A stretch of 64,000 bases of DNA, taken from contig JALWXN010000004.1 of assembly GCA_027078545.1 (NCBI GenBank), positions 828,133-892,132 of the forward strand. The letters run 5' to 3'. This stretch comes from Nitrososphaeria archaeon. Its GTDB lineage: Archaea; Thermoproteota; Nitrososphaeria; Geothermarchaeales; JDFR-13. A program made the position numbers and the translations under genes. Below are positions 8,224-16,536 of this stretch, piece by piece. Within the stretch, counting starts at the first letter, position 1; each line of letters opens with the position of its first letter. The notes beneath the pieces were generated by a model. It saw nothing but the letters and a program-made list of their open reading frames with translations. It searched no databases and had not been told where the DNA came from.

Positions 8224-9170
8224 ATCGGTACCCTTACGGCCCTGATAGCCTCGTCGATCACGTCCTCCGCCCTATGCCCCTTGAAGCTCGCCTCAGGAGT
8301 AAGGATTATCCTATGGGTGAAGACAGGCTTTATAAGCCTCTTGATATCCTCAGGGGCTACGTAGTCCCTCCCATTCATCATGGCATATGCCTTCGCCCCA
8401 CGTATCAGGTGTAGGGCAGCCCTCGGACTTATACCCCACCTAACCCTACTATCCCCATGTATCTTCTCAATTATCTCGCCGATGTAGCGGTAGAGATCCT
8501 CACTAACAGTGACGTGGTCGATCATCCTCTGCATATCCTCGACCTCGGCCCTGGATACTATGGTCCTAGGCTCCTCCCTGGAGTATCCTCCATAGAGCTT
8601 CATAACCTCGATATACGTCTCTATAGGGGGGTAGCTCGCCACATTCTTAATCATGAACCTGTCTAGCTGGGCTGAGGGCAGTGGATAGGTCCCCTCCACC
8701 TCTATCGGGTTCTGGGTGGCTATGGTCATGAAGGGCCTAGGGAGCCTATACACCTCACCCTCAATAGTCACCTGGAGCTCCTGCATAGACTCTAGGAGGG
8801 CGCTCTGAGTCTTGGGCCCAGCCCTGTTGATCTCGTCGGCCAGCACTATATTTGCGAAGATAGGGCCCAGCCGGACCTCGAACTCACCAGTCTTCTGGTT
8901 ATAGATCTTCACACCAGTTATATCGGTCGGGAGCAGGTCAGGCGTGAACTGGATCCTCTTGAAGCTGAGGTCTAGGAGCCCCGCGAAGGTCTTTGCAAGG
9001 GTCGTCTTAGCTATCCCCGGAGCCCCCTCAAGCAGTATATGCCCCTGCGAGACCAGGGCAATGAAGAGCTCCTCCTTGGTATCCTCCATCCCTATGATGA
9101 ACCTGTCGAGCTCTGCACGTAGTCTACGCCAAGTATCCTGGACCAGTGTTATATCCGGCAATATATCCAC
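8220..9170 (-). CDS. MoxR-family AAA+ ATPase
   Basis: The 316-residue protein is a textbook MoxR. The Walker A loop GAPGIAKTT is at residues 49-57, the Walker B and following stretch V-L-A-D-E-I-N-R-A-G-P-K-T-Q-S-A-L-L near 110-128, sensor 1 in A-T-Q-N-P-I-E-V-E-G-T-Y-P-L-P near 150, and sensor 2 in W-G-I-S-P-R-A near 245. MoxR ATPases act as chaperones that mature or activate partner complexes, usually with a DUF58/vWA protein; that partner follows with a four-base overlap. The DUF4350-like gene lies 52 bases upstream in the same run. Confidence 0.92.
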   Translation of the reverse strand: MDILPDITLVQDTWRRLRAELDRFIIGMEDTKEELFIALVSQGHILLEGAPGIAKTTLAKTFAGLLDLSFKRIQFTPDLLPTDITGVKIYNQKTGEFEVRLGPIFANIVLADEINRAGPKTQSALLESMQELQVTIEGEVYRLPRPFMTIATQNPIEVEGTYPLPSAQLDRFMIKNVASYPPIETYIEVMKLYGGYSREEPRTIVSRAEVEDMQRMIDHVTVSEDLYRYIGEIIEKIHGDSRVRWGISPRAALHLIRGAKAYAMMNGRDYVAPEDIKRLIKPVFTHRIILTPEASFKGHRAEDVIDEAIRAVRVPI

Positions 9171-9222
9171 CCCGAGAGGTTAGACTAGGAATATATATCC
9201 GTGAAAATCCATAAATCGGTTC

Positions 9223-10653
9223 CTAGGCCGGTAGGAGCCTAGCAAGCTCCTCAAGTATTCGTCTAAGCTCCCTCCTCGCAAACCTCGTCGGATAGGGTGG
9301 GAAACGCCTCTCCATCCTCCTCCTAAGCCTAGCCACCCTCTCAAGGATCCTATCCACCCCGGGGGTGTCGCGGCCGAGGCCCTCCACAAGCATCTTCTCC
9401 AGGCTAACCACGTATCTATAGATATCACCCCTACCAGCGGATTCCAGGACTGTTATATAGTCCTTCTCTATCGCCACCTCGATCTCAGCCACATCACCAG
9501 GGGATATACCCGCCTCGTCCGGAACCCTGAGCCTCCGCCTAAGCTGATACGCTAGTGATACACTAGCTATTAGGATCACCAAGATAGACCACTCCGACAA
9601 TCCCCTGAAGAAGCGTGAGTAGCCCGTCTCAAACTCCCTGAAATACCTAGTCAGGGTCTCCACAACTAGGGTGCCTATATGGGGGAGCTCCACCCGAACA
9701 TTCAGGGTCGCCATCTTAGATACATCGAAGACAATCTTTCCACCCTCCCTACCGGCCAGGAGGAACTCGAGGAGCCTAACCACAGGCCTCTGATACCTTT
9801 CAGACGAGAAGTAGTGGTTGATGAAGGGGGCGGTATCAGAGAGGGTTGCGAAGCGGCCGCCACCAAAATATCCATAGGCGACCGTTCCAAACGTGGGTAT
9901 ATAGACCTTACCATCAGATACGGTGCTCTCACCGACGCTAAGAGCATTTAGAACCGCGGCGGACCTATCATCAAGAGCTAGTGGGAACCCCGTAACATTT
10001 ATCCATAGCTCAGTTGTCGAGTTGGGTGGCTCGATATATGGGGAGTTATACCTCCTTATCGACATCTTCACCCCTATACTCTCAACTATAGTGACCCCGT
10101 CCCCAAGATCAACCATGAGGGGGCGTGATAGATAGTCCTGACCCACAACAGCCTCTGTAGGTATGATTAGCACGATATTATTGCTAACGTCGAGCGGCAG
10201 TCTCCCCCCACATATGTTGCAGTAGGCCTCTCTAAAATCGACCTCGGCCAACTCCTTGGCGAGTGTAAAGGTGCTTATGTCTATGGGGGGCATCGTGATA
10301 TAGATCGGCTCAACCAACAATCCCTTGTCAAACTCGTTTGCATAGAGGAGTGAGCCGCCACTCCTTACATACTCCAGTATCCTCCTCATCTCCTCAGGCG
10401 TATAGTCATCATCGGGGCCCAGAGCAATGTATAGGACGGTATCCCCGTCGAGATCCTCCGGCCCACCTATAACTACTTGGTAGCCCCTCTCCCTGAGATA
10501 CTCCGCCAGCATACTCGTGCCATACTTATCGGTGTTCCCAGGGTGGAGAGTCCCCTGTATCAGGGGTGCGGAGATTATCTTACGGGGTGCATATACCATC
10601 CCAAGAAATAGTAGGAGTATTAGGAAGATAATCACTGTGGAGCGTCTAATCAC
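9223..10653 (-). CDS. DUF4350-like membrane protein
   Basis: The 476-residue protein has an N-terminal membrane anchor (about 5-22), an extracytoplasmic GIFT/DUF4350-like domain (GTSMLAEYLRERGYQV, then D-D-D-Y-T-P-E-E and G-G-S-L-L-Y-A-N), a second membrane helix (about 360-380) and a cytosolic, arginine-rich helical tail. This is the pattern of the DUF4350 proteins found beside DUF4129, MoxR and DUF58 genes. A C-N-I-C-G pair in the outer domain may form a disulphide. The gene overlaps the upstream DUF4129-like gene by four bases. Confidence 0.72.
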   Translation of the reverse strand: MIRRSTVIIFLILLLFLGMVYAPRKIISAPLIQGTLHPGNTDKYGTSMLAEYLRERGYQVVIGGPEDLDGDTVLYIALGPDDDYTPEEMRRILEYVRSGGSLLYANEFDKGLLVEPIYITMPPIDISTFTLAKELAEVDFREAYCNICGGRLPLDVSNNIVLIIPTEAVVGQDYLSRPLMVDLGDGVTIVESIGVKMSIRRYNSPYIEPPNSTTELWINVTGFPLALDDRSAAVLNALSVGESTVSDGKVYIPTFGTVAYGYFGGGRFATLSDTAPFINHYFSSERYQRPVVRLLEFLLAGREGGKIVFDVSKMATLNVRVELPHIGTLVVETLTRYFREFETGYSRFFRGLSEWSILVILIASVSLAYQLRRRLRVPDEAGISPGDVAEIEVAIEKDYITVLESAGRGDIYRYVVSLEKMLVEGLGRDTPGVDRILERVARLRRRMERRFPPYPTRFARRELRRILEELARLLPA

Positions 10654-11591
10654 AGCTCCTCAAGCCTCCTCCATATACGGCTCAGCCTATCCTCGCCCAG
10701 CCTCTTCCCACCATATCTATAGTCCTCGAAGCTCCTACTAACCTCGCTACCTACATCCCTGAGCCTCGGGTCACGGATCCCTACCACATGTTCAACTGGA
10801 CCCATGTAGTCTGGCTTTGGATAGCCCCTCTTGCCAGCCCTGTCGAGGAAGTAGTAGTAGAAGTCTAGGGAGCCATAGATCCTCCGTCTAGGTAACGGTA
10901 CACGCCTAACCCCTCTACGGAGCTTGGAGACGATCCTATCCAGCTCGTCCCCATACCTATAGAGTAGGAATGCCAGGAGGGTCGCCCCACCAACTATGAA
11001 TACATAGGGGAGGAGGCCTAGGAAGCCCATCGATACACCCGGCGTGACGCCTGGCAAGACGCTTGGGAGCTGAGTAGAACCCTCAGGCTGCCTCGGGACT
11101 GGTGGCGAGACACTCTCAGGCGGGTTCACAATATCCGAGATACTAACCTCCTCAGAGGGGAGATCCGTCAATAGGTCAAGCCTATCCACAACCTCCGTGG
11201 CCGTGGCCACGACCTCCTCTGGATCAACATTGTCCGACTCGTAGGAGGCGTCTATCACCTCGGATAGGATCCTACTTATCCTGGCTATGTCACTATTGAT
11301 ACCCTCTGCATCCATCTCAAGCACATTGGTCACGAGGCTATCCCTAGCGATTCTGAGCTGTGCGGCGAGGCCGGGGTCGATCTTCTCAGCGATCTCTATG
11401 GCGTTGTCCAGCTCCGCCAGTGTCTCGAGGAGGTACTGGTCTATGAGGTGGGGAGGAATCGTTGTGAGCGTTGCATTAGCGGATGTCTCGTTCCAGGCCT
11501 CGGGAGCCACGTTCCTGACATTCCCAAATACAGGTGTTATTGATGCTAGGATTACCGGGACTAGACAAATTACTAGTGCCTCCCTCCCCAC
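10650..11591 (-). CDS. DUF4129-like protein with signal peptide and membrane helix
   Basis: I place the start at the GTG at 11591 because GGAGG lies just upstream and the protein then begins with a clean signal sequence (ALVICLVPVILASITPVFG). The open frame runs on upstream to 11651, inside the HMG-CoA reductase gene. Order: signal peptide, helical outer domain, proline-rich linker, membrane helix (FLGLLPYVFIVGGATLLAFLLY), then a cytosolic segment with the DUF4129 pattern F-Y-Y-Y-F-L-D-R and P-V-E-H-V-V-G. In other organisms DUF4129 domains follow transglutaminase-like domains in MoxR/DUF58 loci. No transglutaminase domain is seen here. It overlaps the next gene by four bases. Confidence 0.7.
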   Translation of the reverse strand: MGREALVICLVPVILASITPVFGNVRNVAPEAWNETSANATLTTIPPHLIDQYLLETLAELDNAIEIAEKIDPGLAAQLRIARDSLVTNVLEMDAEGINSDIARISRILSEVIDASYESDNVDPEEVVATATEVVDRLDLLTDLPSEEVSISDIVNPPESVSPPVPRQPEGSTQLPSVLPGVTPGVSMGFLGLLPYVFIVGGATLLAFLLYRYGDELDRIVSKLRRGVRRVPLPRRRIYGSLDFYYYFLDRAGKRGYPKPDYMGPVEHVVGIRDPRLRDVGSEVSRSFEDYRYGGKRLGEDRLSRIWRRLEEL

Positions 11592-11625
11592 CACTACCTC
11601 CCACTTATCATAGGTGTCCCCTGGG

Positions 11626-12894
11626 CTACATATTTCTCCGGAGCTCCTCAAGTATCTCTACCGCCCGGCTATACCTAACATTCCCCTCCCTAACCATCTT
11701 CTCAGCCACGAGGTCGATCAACTCGCCCTCGGCCCCAGCCATGACCGCCAGGTTACGTGCATGCAACTTCATATGACCCCTCTGTATCCCCTCGGTGGCC
11801 AACGCCCTTATAGCGGCAAGGTTCTGCGCCAAGCCGACGGCACCCATGATCTCGGCGAGCTCCTTGGCAGTAGAGACACCCATTATCTTCAGGGCGATCC
11901 TAGCTATTGGATGAACCTTCACGGCACCCCCCACTATGCCCACCGGCATCGGCATCTCGAGGGTACCCACGAGGTCTCCATTAGCATCCTTCTCCCACCT
12001 ACTTAGGGAGGTGTAGACCCCGCTCCTCGCAGCGTAGGAATGGGCACCGGCCTCGATAGCTCTATGATCTTGCCCCGTGGCGAGGGCCACCGCTATTACA
12101 CCGTTCAGGATCCCCTTGTTATGGGTGGCTGCCCTATATGGATCCGCCTCGGCGAAGGCTGACGCGGCCACTATCCTATCAACCACATCCTCCCCACCTA
12201 GGACATCCTTCCTCACCCTCCCCCTCACCCTCACGAGCCTCCTATCAGCGAGGTTGGAGAGTATCCTGAGTAGCACCCTCCCACCAGTGATCTCCTCGAT
12301 GATGGGTGCCACAGCCTCGCACATCGTGTTGACCGCGTTGGCCCCCATAGCGTCCCTAACATCGACGTAGAGGTGGACTATGAGCATGGGCCCTACCCTG
12401 GAGCCTATGATCCTGACGTCGAGGTCTTTAGCCCCTCCACCAAGCTTGGTGAGGGTCTTGCTCTGCTGGTTAGCCACCCTCAAGATCCCCTCCCTATGCC
12501 TATAGATGTCCACCCTTGCCCTCCAGGGGTCAGGCACATCTAGGACCTGTATCTGGCCGATCATCACCGGATCGGTGGCTATCGAGATTATCCCCTCCCC
12601 ATCCCTCATCATCCTAGCCGCGTTGCTCGCCGCAGCCACCACTGAGGACTCCTCTATAACCATTGGTATGAGGACATCCCTACCATTCACCCTGAAGTTC
12701 ACCGCTATACCAAGGGGGTAGGGCATAGCACCCACTACATTCTCGATCATCACGTCCAGCGTCTTAGGATCCACGTGGCCGAAGCTCCTAAGCATCCTCT
12801 TCTCCTCCTCGGTGAGACCGACCAGCTCCGCCACCTTATCTAGACGCTCCTCCATACTGAGCTTGTAGAAGCCGGGTATCCTACTGCTGTACAT
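11626..12894 (-). CDS. hmgA: 3-hydroxy-3-methylglutaryl-CoA reductase, class II type
   Basis: The enzyme reduces HMG-CoA to mevalonate, the committed step to archaeal isoprenoid lipids. Class-II features are I-E-N-V-V-G-A-M-P-Y-P-L-G-I-A near residue 51, I-E-E-S-S-V-V-A-A-A-S (catalytic Glu), D-A-M-G-A-N-A-V-N-T-M, N-K-G-I-L-N-G (catalytic Lys), A-T-G-Q-D-H-R-A-I-E-A-G-A-H (catalytic Asp) and R-G-H-M-K-L-H (catalytic His). An open frame reaches a GTG at 12903, but a TATA box at 12911-12920 puts the transcript start at about 12894, so I use the ATG there. Many crenarchaeota carry class I instead, so the class is notable. Confidence 0.93.
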   Translation of the reverse strand: MYSSRIPGFYKLSMEERLDKVAELVGLTEEEKRMLRSFGHVDPKTLDVMIENVVGAMPYPLGIAVNFRVNGRDVLIPMVIEESSVVAAASNAARMMRDGEGIISIATDPVMIGQIQVLDVPDPWRARVDIYRHREGILRVANQQSKTLTKLGGGAKDLDVRIIGSRVGPMLIVHLYVDVRDAMGANAVNTMCEAVAPIIEEITGGRVLLRILSNLADRRLVRVRGRVRKDVLGGEDVVDRIVAASAFAEADPYRAATHNKGILNGVIAVALATGQDHRAIEAGAHSYAARSGVYTSLSRWEKDANGDLVGTLEMPMPVGIVGGAVKVHPIARIALKIMGVSTAKELAEIMGAVGLAQNLAAIRALATEGIQRGHMKLHARNLAVMAGAEGELIDLVAEKMVREGNVRYSRAVEILEELRRNM

Positions 12895-12910
12895 CCCAAC
12901 CACACAGAAC

Positions 12911-12920
12911 TATTTTATTG
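12911..12920 (-). promoter_or_regulatory. TATA box of the HMG-CoA reductase gene
   Basis: On the minus strand the sequence reads CAATAAAATA. Its centre is about 23 bases from the ATG at 12894, which implies a leaderless transcript and decides between that ATG and the GTG at 12903. Confidence 0.5.
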
Positions 12921-12937
12921 CGACTAGGTATGAATAG

Positions 12938-13387
12938 CTAGTCCGCAACGACTACGATCTTCTCACCAGAGTCAAGTCTTACCGAGCCGGTCCATATATA
13001 GACGCCGCCGCCAGACTCTACACGCACCTCCTCCAAGACGCCGCCGACCCTCATGTCTATCGCGACGACCCTATACCCATCATATTCCAGGCCTAGATCA
13101 TCGATGACATATGGCGAGTAGAGGTAATAGTCCTCCCCATCAATGACCAGGACCACCCTATCCACCCTCTCCACAGGTGCCACGACAACGATTACTGCTG
13201 GGGTCGCCTGGAGGGCCAGCTCCCTGGAAGGGTATCCCAAGCCGTCGGAGGGGCCCACGCCATCGCCTCCCTCCTCACCAACCCCATAAACCTGGTCACC
13301 CGGGGCACCAGAGAGGTATATCGAGATGTATATAACCGCCCCGGATAGGACTAGGCCCAGTATAATCGGTAGGATGAGCTCCCTCAT
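12938..13387 (-). CDS. membrane-anchored hypothetical protein
   Basis: The 149 residues consist of one N-terminal hydrophobic helix (LILPIILGLVLSGAVIYISI, about 4-23), a glycine- and aspartate-rich linker (about 30-55) and a beta-rich outer domain of about 95 residues with many Val, Asp and Tyr. There are no cysteines and no motif I recognise. It starts at an ATG and stands alone between HMG-CoA reductase and a winged-helix gene on the same strand. Confidence 0.55.
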   Translation of the reverse strand: MRELILPIILGLVLSGAVIYISIYLSGAPGDQVYGVGEEGGDGVGPSDGLGYPSRELALQATPAVIVVVAPVERVDRVVLVIDGEDYYLYSPYVIDDLGLEYDGYRVVAIDMRVGGVLEEVRVESGGGVYIWTGSVRLDSGEKIVVVAD

Positions 13388-13450
13388 ACCCTATCGATAA
13401 TCTATGGGGCCCGTCACGAAATAAGGAAAAGTTTTTGAACATTACAGTGC

Positions 13451-13864
13451 CTAGACGTAGAGCCTCCTATAGCTACGGAGAGCCTCGAATAGGGATATCG
13501 TGGCCCCCACGAGGGAGGCCATGAGGGATATATACCAATAGGCCTGGCCCGGTGAGGGGAATAGGAGGCTGTAGACCAGGATCACCAGGAAGAAGACGGA
13601 TAGAAAGAGGAGGCGTGGCACGATATACCTACCCATAAAGACGAAGTCCCGTAGATAGTCTATCTTCACATCCCTCCTCACATAGTAGTCCCCATACCTC
13701 TTCTCCAGGAGCCCCATATGGACGAGCTTGTCGAGATGGTAGTAAGCGTGGCTAGGGCTCTTCATACCCATACCACGCATAACCTCACGGACACCCACCT
13801 TATCCTTCCCAGTCCTGAGGATGTAGAGATAGACCCTGAGCGTCGTGCCCTGGAGATCCTCCAT
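13451..13864 (-). CDS. winged-helix protein with two C-terminal membrane helices
   Basis: The N-terminal 65 residues are a winged helix: helix 1 L-R-V-Y-L-Y-I-L, recognition region K-S-P-S-H-A-Y-Y-H-L-D-K-L-V-H-M-G-L-L-E, and a wing G-D-Y-Y-V. The remainder holds two membrane helices (about 80-100 and 108-126). A DNA-binding domain tethered to the membrane suggests a one-component sensor. It lies head-to-head with the secreted beta-propeller gene across about 110 bases, so that gene is a natural target, though this is inference. GTG at 13870 is an alternative start two codons upstream; a TATA box at 13893-13902 fits either. Confidence 0.65.
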   Translation of the reverse strand: MEDLQGTTLRVYLYILRTGKDKVGVREVMRGMGMKSPSHAYYHLDKLVHMGLLEKRYGDYYVRRDVKIDYLRDFVFMGRYIVPRLLFLSVFFLVILVYSLLFPSPGQAYWYISLMASLVGATISLFEALRSYRRLYV

Positions 13865-13978
13865 ACCCACTTAAATATGTGGCTCCCCTCAAAGTATATA
13901 TTCTCCTCAGGCCGGAGCTGTGATGTTCAAACCTTTAGACCCAAATCCCCTTGCTGCATAGATTGCTAATGGGGGAAC

Positions 13979-15751
13979 ATGTTAGGGAGGATACTGGGTG
14001 TCGCCCTCATAACGGCCCTACTCCTGGGTATGGGCCTCACCCTACTAGAGACCATGTATAGCTCTGCACCTGATAGCGGCGTTGTGGGGGATGGGAGGTG
14101 GTACTTAGTCTCCTACCTAGCCCCCGCATCGAGTGTCGATGAGGTCTTAGAGAGGATATCCATCTCTACTATTCTGATCCCAACCAGGACGACTCGGGGT
14201 ATACTCGAGTCGGCTACACCGACGGCCTTGGCGGACTATAGCAGGACGAATGTCCAGGTATTAGGTGTGGACGAGCCCGACGTCGTCAAGACGGATGGAC
14301 GTTTCCTATATATGGCTGGGTGGAGTGGATTCGGGGGCTCCTACATATTCATCTATAGCCTAGGCGAGGAGCCGGGACACGTCTCCACCATAAAGCTTGT
14401 CAACGAGAGTGTCTCCGAGATCATACTGGCGGGGGAGAAGCTCATAGCCATTTCACACCTATGGATACCCCTGGACAAGCTGGAGATGGAGATGCGTATA
14501 CTGTTCTACGGATACACCTCGGTCAGGATATTCGACGTCTCCAACCCATGGGAGCCTAGGGAGCTTATCAACATGACCTTCTATGGCGACTATATAGATG
14601 CGAGGCTATACATGGATAGGCTCTACATATTCACCTACATCTTCAACCCGGTGAAGACTGTTGCCGAGGACATCCTTGAGAGGGGAAGGGTATACCTAAA
14701 CACCTGGGGAGAGATGGTCCACCCAGGGCTCTGGGGCGTACATGTATACAGCCTAGACGAGATGGAGCTAGTGGAGAAACATGTAGAGGCGGGGCCGGGA
14801 ACGGTATACATGACGTACGACTCGATCTACCTAGTGACCACAATCTACCAGAGATCAGTGATAACCCCACTGGTACGGGGAGACGCTGAGATAAGGTTCA
14901 GGCCGGACATGCCTAGGACCGAGATAGTCAAGATAAGGATTATGGATAGTGGAGTAGAACCAGTCGGCTCGGTAATCCTGGAGGGGAGGGTAGGGGATAG
15001 GCTCAGGGTGGACGAGTACCGCGGCTACCTCAGAGTGGCTGTCCACCTACCAGTGGGGATCGGCTGGTCAGAGTGGGAGACTGCGATCTATGTCCTAGAC
15101 TCTGATAGCCTAAGGCCAGTAGGATATATCGGCGGCCTAGGCAGGGGCGAGATGCTCTACGGAGTCCGGTTCCTAGGCAGATATGCATACCTAGTCACAT
15201 TCAGGGTTATAGATCCCTTCTACGTAGTAGACCTAGGAATACCGACCAACCCGGCGGTACTAGGAGTCCTGAAGATACCTGGCTTCAGCACCCTCCTCCA
15301 GCCACTATGGAACGGACTCGTACTGGGCATTGGATACAACGCTACTGAGGAGGGCAGGGTTACGGGGCTAAAGGCGAGTATCTACGACGTCACAAACCCA
15401 CTCATCCCTAGAGAGTTGGTTGCCATCCCGCTCGACGCTGACTGGACAGAGGCCCTCTTCAACATCAACGCGTTAACCCTAGACCCCAGGAGAGGAATAG
15501 CCATAGTACCTATGAAGGAGTACCTAGGAAGGAGCTACGAGGTAGCGGCACTAGTAATCGACACTGGATCACCACGGATAGAGACGATATCCTACCGCGT
15601 AGAGTGTGGACATGCCTGCATATACAGCCTGCACTGGGTAAGGAGTGTATATGCAGGTCAATACCTCTACCTGATAGGCATGGATAGAATCGGCGTTTTC
15701 ACATATCCGGGATTAGACGAAGTGGGGATATTCGAGATATCAGGTAAATAA
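13979..15751 (+). CDS. secreted beta-propeller protein (COG4880/PF09826 type)
   Basis: The 590-residue protein has a signal peptide (about 5-25) and then a beta-propeller of the archaeal/bacterial family marked by the start motif Y-S-R-T-N-V-Q-V-L-G-V-D-E-P-D-V-V-K-T-D-G near residues 83-103. Repeated blades of the type V-R-I-F-D-V-S-N-P-W-E-P-R and A-S-I-Y-D-V-T-N-P-L-I-P-R follow. The two cysteines near the end (C-G-H-A-C) could form a disulphide. No catalytic motif is evident; such propellers are thought to bind ligands at the cell surface. It ends at a T-rich stretch that probably terminates transcription before prefoldin. Confidence 0.82.
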   Translation: MLGRILGVALITALLLGMGLTLLETMYSSAPDSGVVGDGRWYLVSYLAPASSVDEVLERISISTILIPTRTTRGILESATPTALADYSRTNVQVLGVDEPDVVKTDGRFLYMAGWSGFGGSYIFIYSLGEEPGHVSTIKLVNESVSEIILAGEKLIAISHLWIPLDKLEMEMRILFYGYTSVRIFDVSNPWEPRELINMTFYGDYIDARLYMDRLYIFTYIFNPVKTVAEDILERGRVYLNTWGEMVHPGLWGVHVYSLDEMELVEKHVEAGPGTVYMTYDSIYLVTTIYQRSVITPLVRGDAEIRFRPDMPRTEIVKIRIMDSGVEPVGSVILEGRVGDRLRVDEYRGYLRVAVHLPVGIGWSEWETAIYVLDSDSLRPVGYIGGLGRGEMLYGVRFLGRYAYLVTFRVIDPFYVVDLGIPTNPAVLGVLKIPGFSTLLQPLWNGLVLGIGYNATEEGRVTGLKASIYDVTNPLIPRELVAIPLDADWTEALFNINALTLDPRRGIAIVPMKEYLGRSYEVAALVIDTGSPRIETISYRVECGHACIYSLHWVRSVYAGQYLYLIGMDRIGVFTYPGLDEVGIFEISGK

Positions 15752-15776
15752 AAGGAGATTCCTTATCCAGGAGAAA

Positions 15777-15805
15777 TCATTTTTCCCGTTTTTCCAAATT
15801 TTTTA
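15777..15805 (+). terminator. T-rich terminator after the beta-propeller gene
   Basis: Three runs of five to six T follow closely (ATTTTTCCC, GTTTTTCC, ATTTTTTAGG). Archaeal transcription commonly stops at such T tracts without a hairpin. Confidence 0.5.
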
Positions 15806-15829
15806 GGTTATCGCCTAAACCCTTAAATA
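15802..15829 (+). promoter_or_regulatory. prefoldin alpha promoter with adjacent inverted repeat
   Basis: CTTAAATAG at about 15821-15829 is a TATA box with an expected start near 15850, leaving an 18-base leader that contains GGAGGTG before the ATG at 15868. Immediately upstream, TTTAGG (15802-15807) and CCTAAA (15814-15819) form a perfect 6-bp inverted repeat with a six-base centre. It covers the BRE position, so a bound protein would touch TFB. Confidence 0.5.
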
Positions 15830-15867
15830 GGATGCCCACGATGAGGATATATGCGGAGGTGGGGGCC

Positions 15868-16281
15868 ATGTCCAAGGAGGTGGAGAGGACTAAGGCCGAT
15901 AAGGCTGAGGAGGAGCTCAGGACACTCTTCGGACAGGCCGAGAGCCTCCGACAGCAGATCAACACCCTCGACACCACGATCCTCGACATAGCAACGGTCA
16001 TAGAGACCCTAGACTTCATAAAGGACAACGGCAAGGACAAGACCGTCCTAGTCCCAATCGGGGCGGGTAACTTCATAAGGGCTAGGATAGTGGATACCCA
16101 GAACGTTATAATGGGTGTCGGGGGGAGGCTAAGCATAGAGGCGAACATCGAGGAGGCCAGGAAGGTCCTCACAGAGAGGATGAAGGTTCTCGAGGATCTA
16201 AGGCTCGACCTTAGGAGGAGGCTCGAGGAGATCAACGCCAGGATAAGCAAGCTGGTGAGCGAGATCCAGCAGAAGGCCTAG
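15868..16281 (+). CDS. pfdA: prefoldin alpha subunit
   Basis: This is the archaeal prefoldin alpha subunit, a jellyfish-shaped hexameric chaperone component that hands unfolded proteins to the thermosome. From the ATG at 15868 it has 137 residues: an N-terminal coiled-coil helix, the two beta hairpins (V-L-V-P-I-G-A-G-N-F-I-R-A-R-I and V-I-M-G-V-G-G-R-L-S-I-E) and a C-terminal coiled-coil helix from about residue 95. GGAGGTG lies eight bases upstream of this ATG. In-frame ATGs at 15832 and 15841 would lie before or at the expected transcript start and lack such a site. The beta subunit is not in the window. Confidence 0.93.
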   Translation: MSKEVERTKADKAEEELRTLFGQAESLRQQINTLDTTILDIATVIETLDFIKDNGKDKTVLVPIGAGNFIRARIVDTQNVIMGVGGRLSIEANIEEARKVLTERMKVLEDLRLDLRRRLEEINARISKLVSEIQQKA

Positions 16282-16326
16282 TTGTCTCCACCCACCCCAC
16301 CTTTTTCCCCAGCCCTGGTGCCCCCT

Positions 16327-16536
16327 ATGGAGAGGAGCCTGGAGGATGAGGTTAGGGAGCTGAGGACTGCTATAAGGCTTATAGAGAGTGGGGAGGCTAG
16401 GGAGATATTCCTCGTATTCGGTGGGAAGGTATATATAGAGGCTGGGAGGGAGGAGGCCCTCCAATACCTTAGGAGGCGGTTGGAGGCGCTTGAGGCCTGG
16501 CTCAGGAGAGGAGCCTCCTCTTCAGGCCGAGCTTGA
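16327..16536 (+). CDS. very short prefoldin-beta-like coiled-coil protein
   Basis: The 69 residues read as helix (LEDEVRELRTAIRLIESG), beta hairpin (EIFLVFGGKVYIEAG) and helix (REEALQYLRRRLEALEAWL). The hairpin and the following helix resemble the prefoldin-beta segment around its -V-G-x-x-L-V-E-x-x-K-E-E-A-, but both coiled-coil arms are truncated. It follows prefoldin alpha after 45 bases that include a T tract (CCTTTTTCC at 16300-16307). The open frame reaches a TTG at 16282, but the proline-rich 15 residues added there look non-coding. The end overlaps the convergent ABC permease gene by 35 bases. The prefoldin relationship is inference from pattern only. Confidence 0.55.
   Translation: MERSLEDEVRELRTAIRLIESGEAREIFLVFGGKVYIEAGREEALQYLRRRLEALEAWLRRGASSSGRA

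Noticed and set aside
9180..9428. A short minus-strand frame over the end of the DUF4350-like gene
   Set aside because: It overlaps that gene in another frame and has no ribosome-binding site or domain.
16282..16326. TTG start for the short prefoldin-like protein
   Set aside because: The added 15 residues are proline-rich, overlap a T tract and lack a ribosome-binding site; the ATG at 16327 is better.
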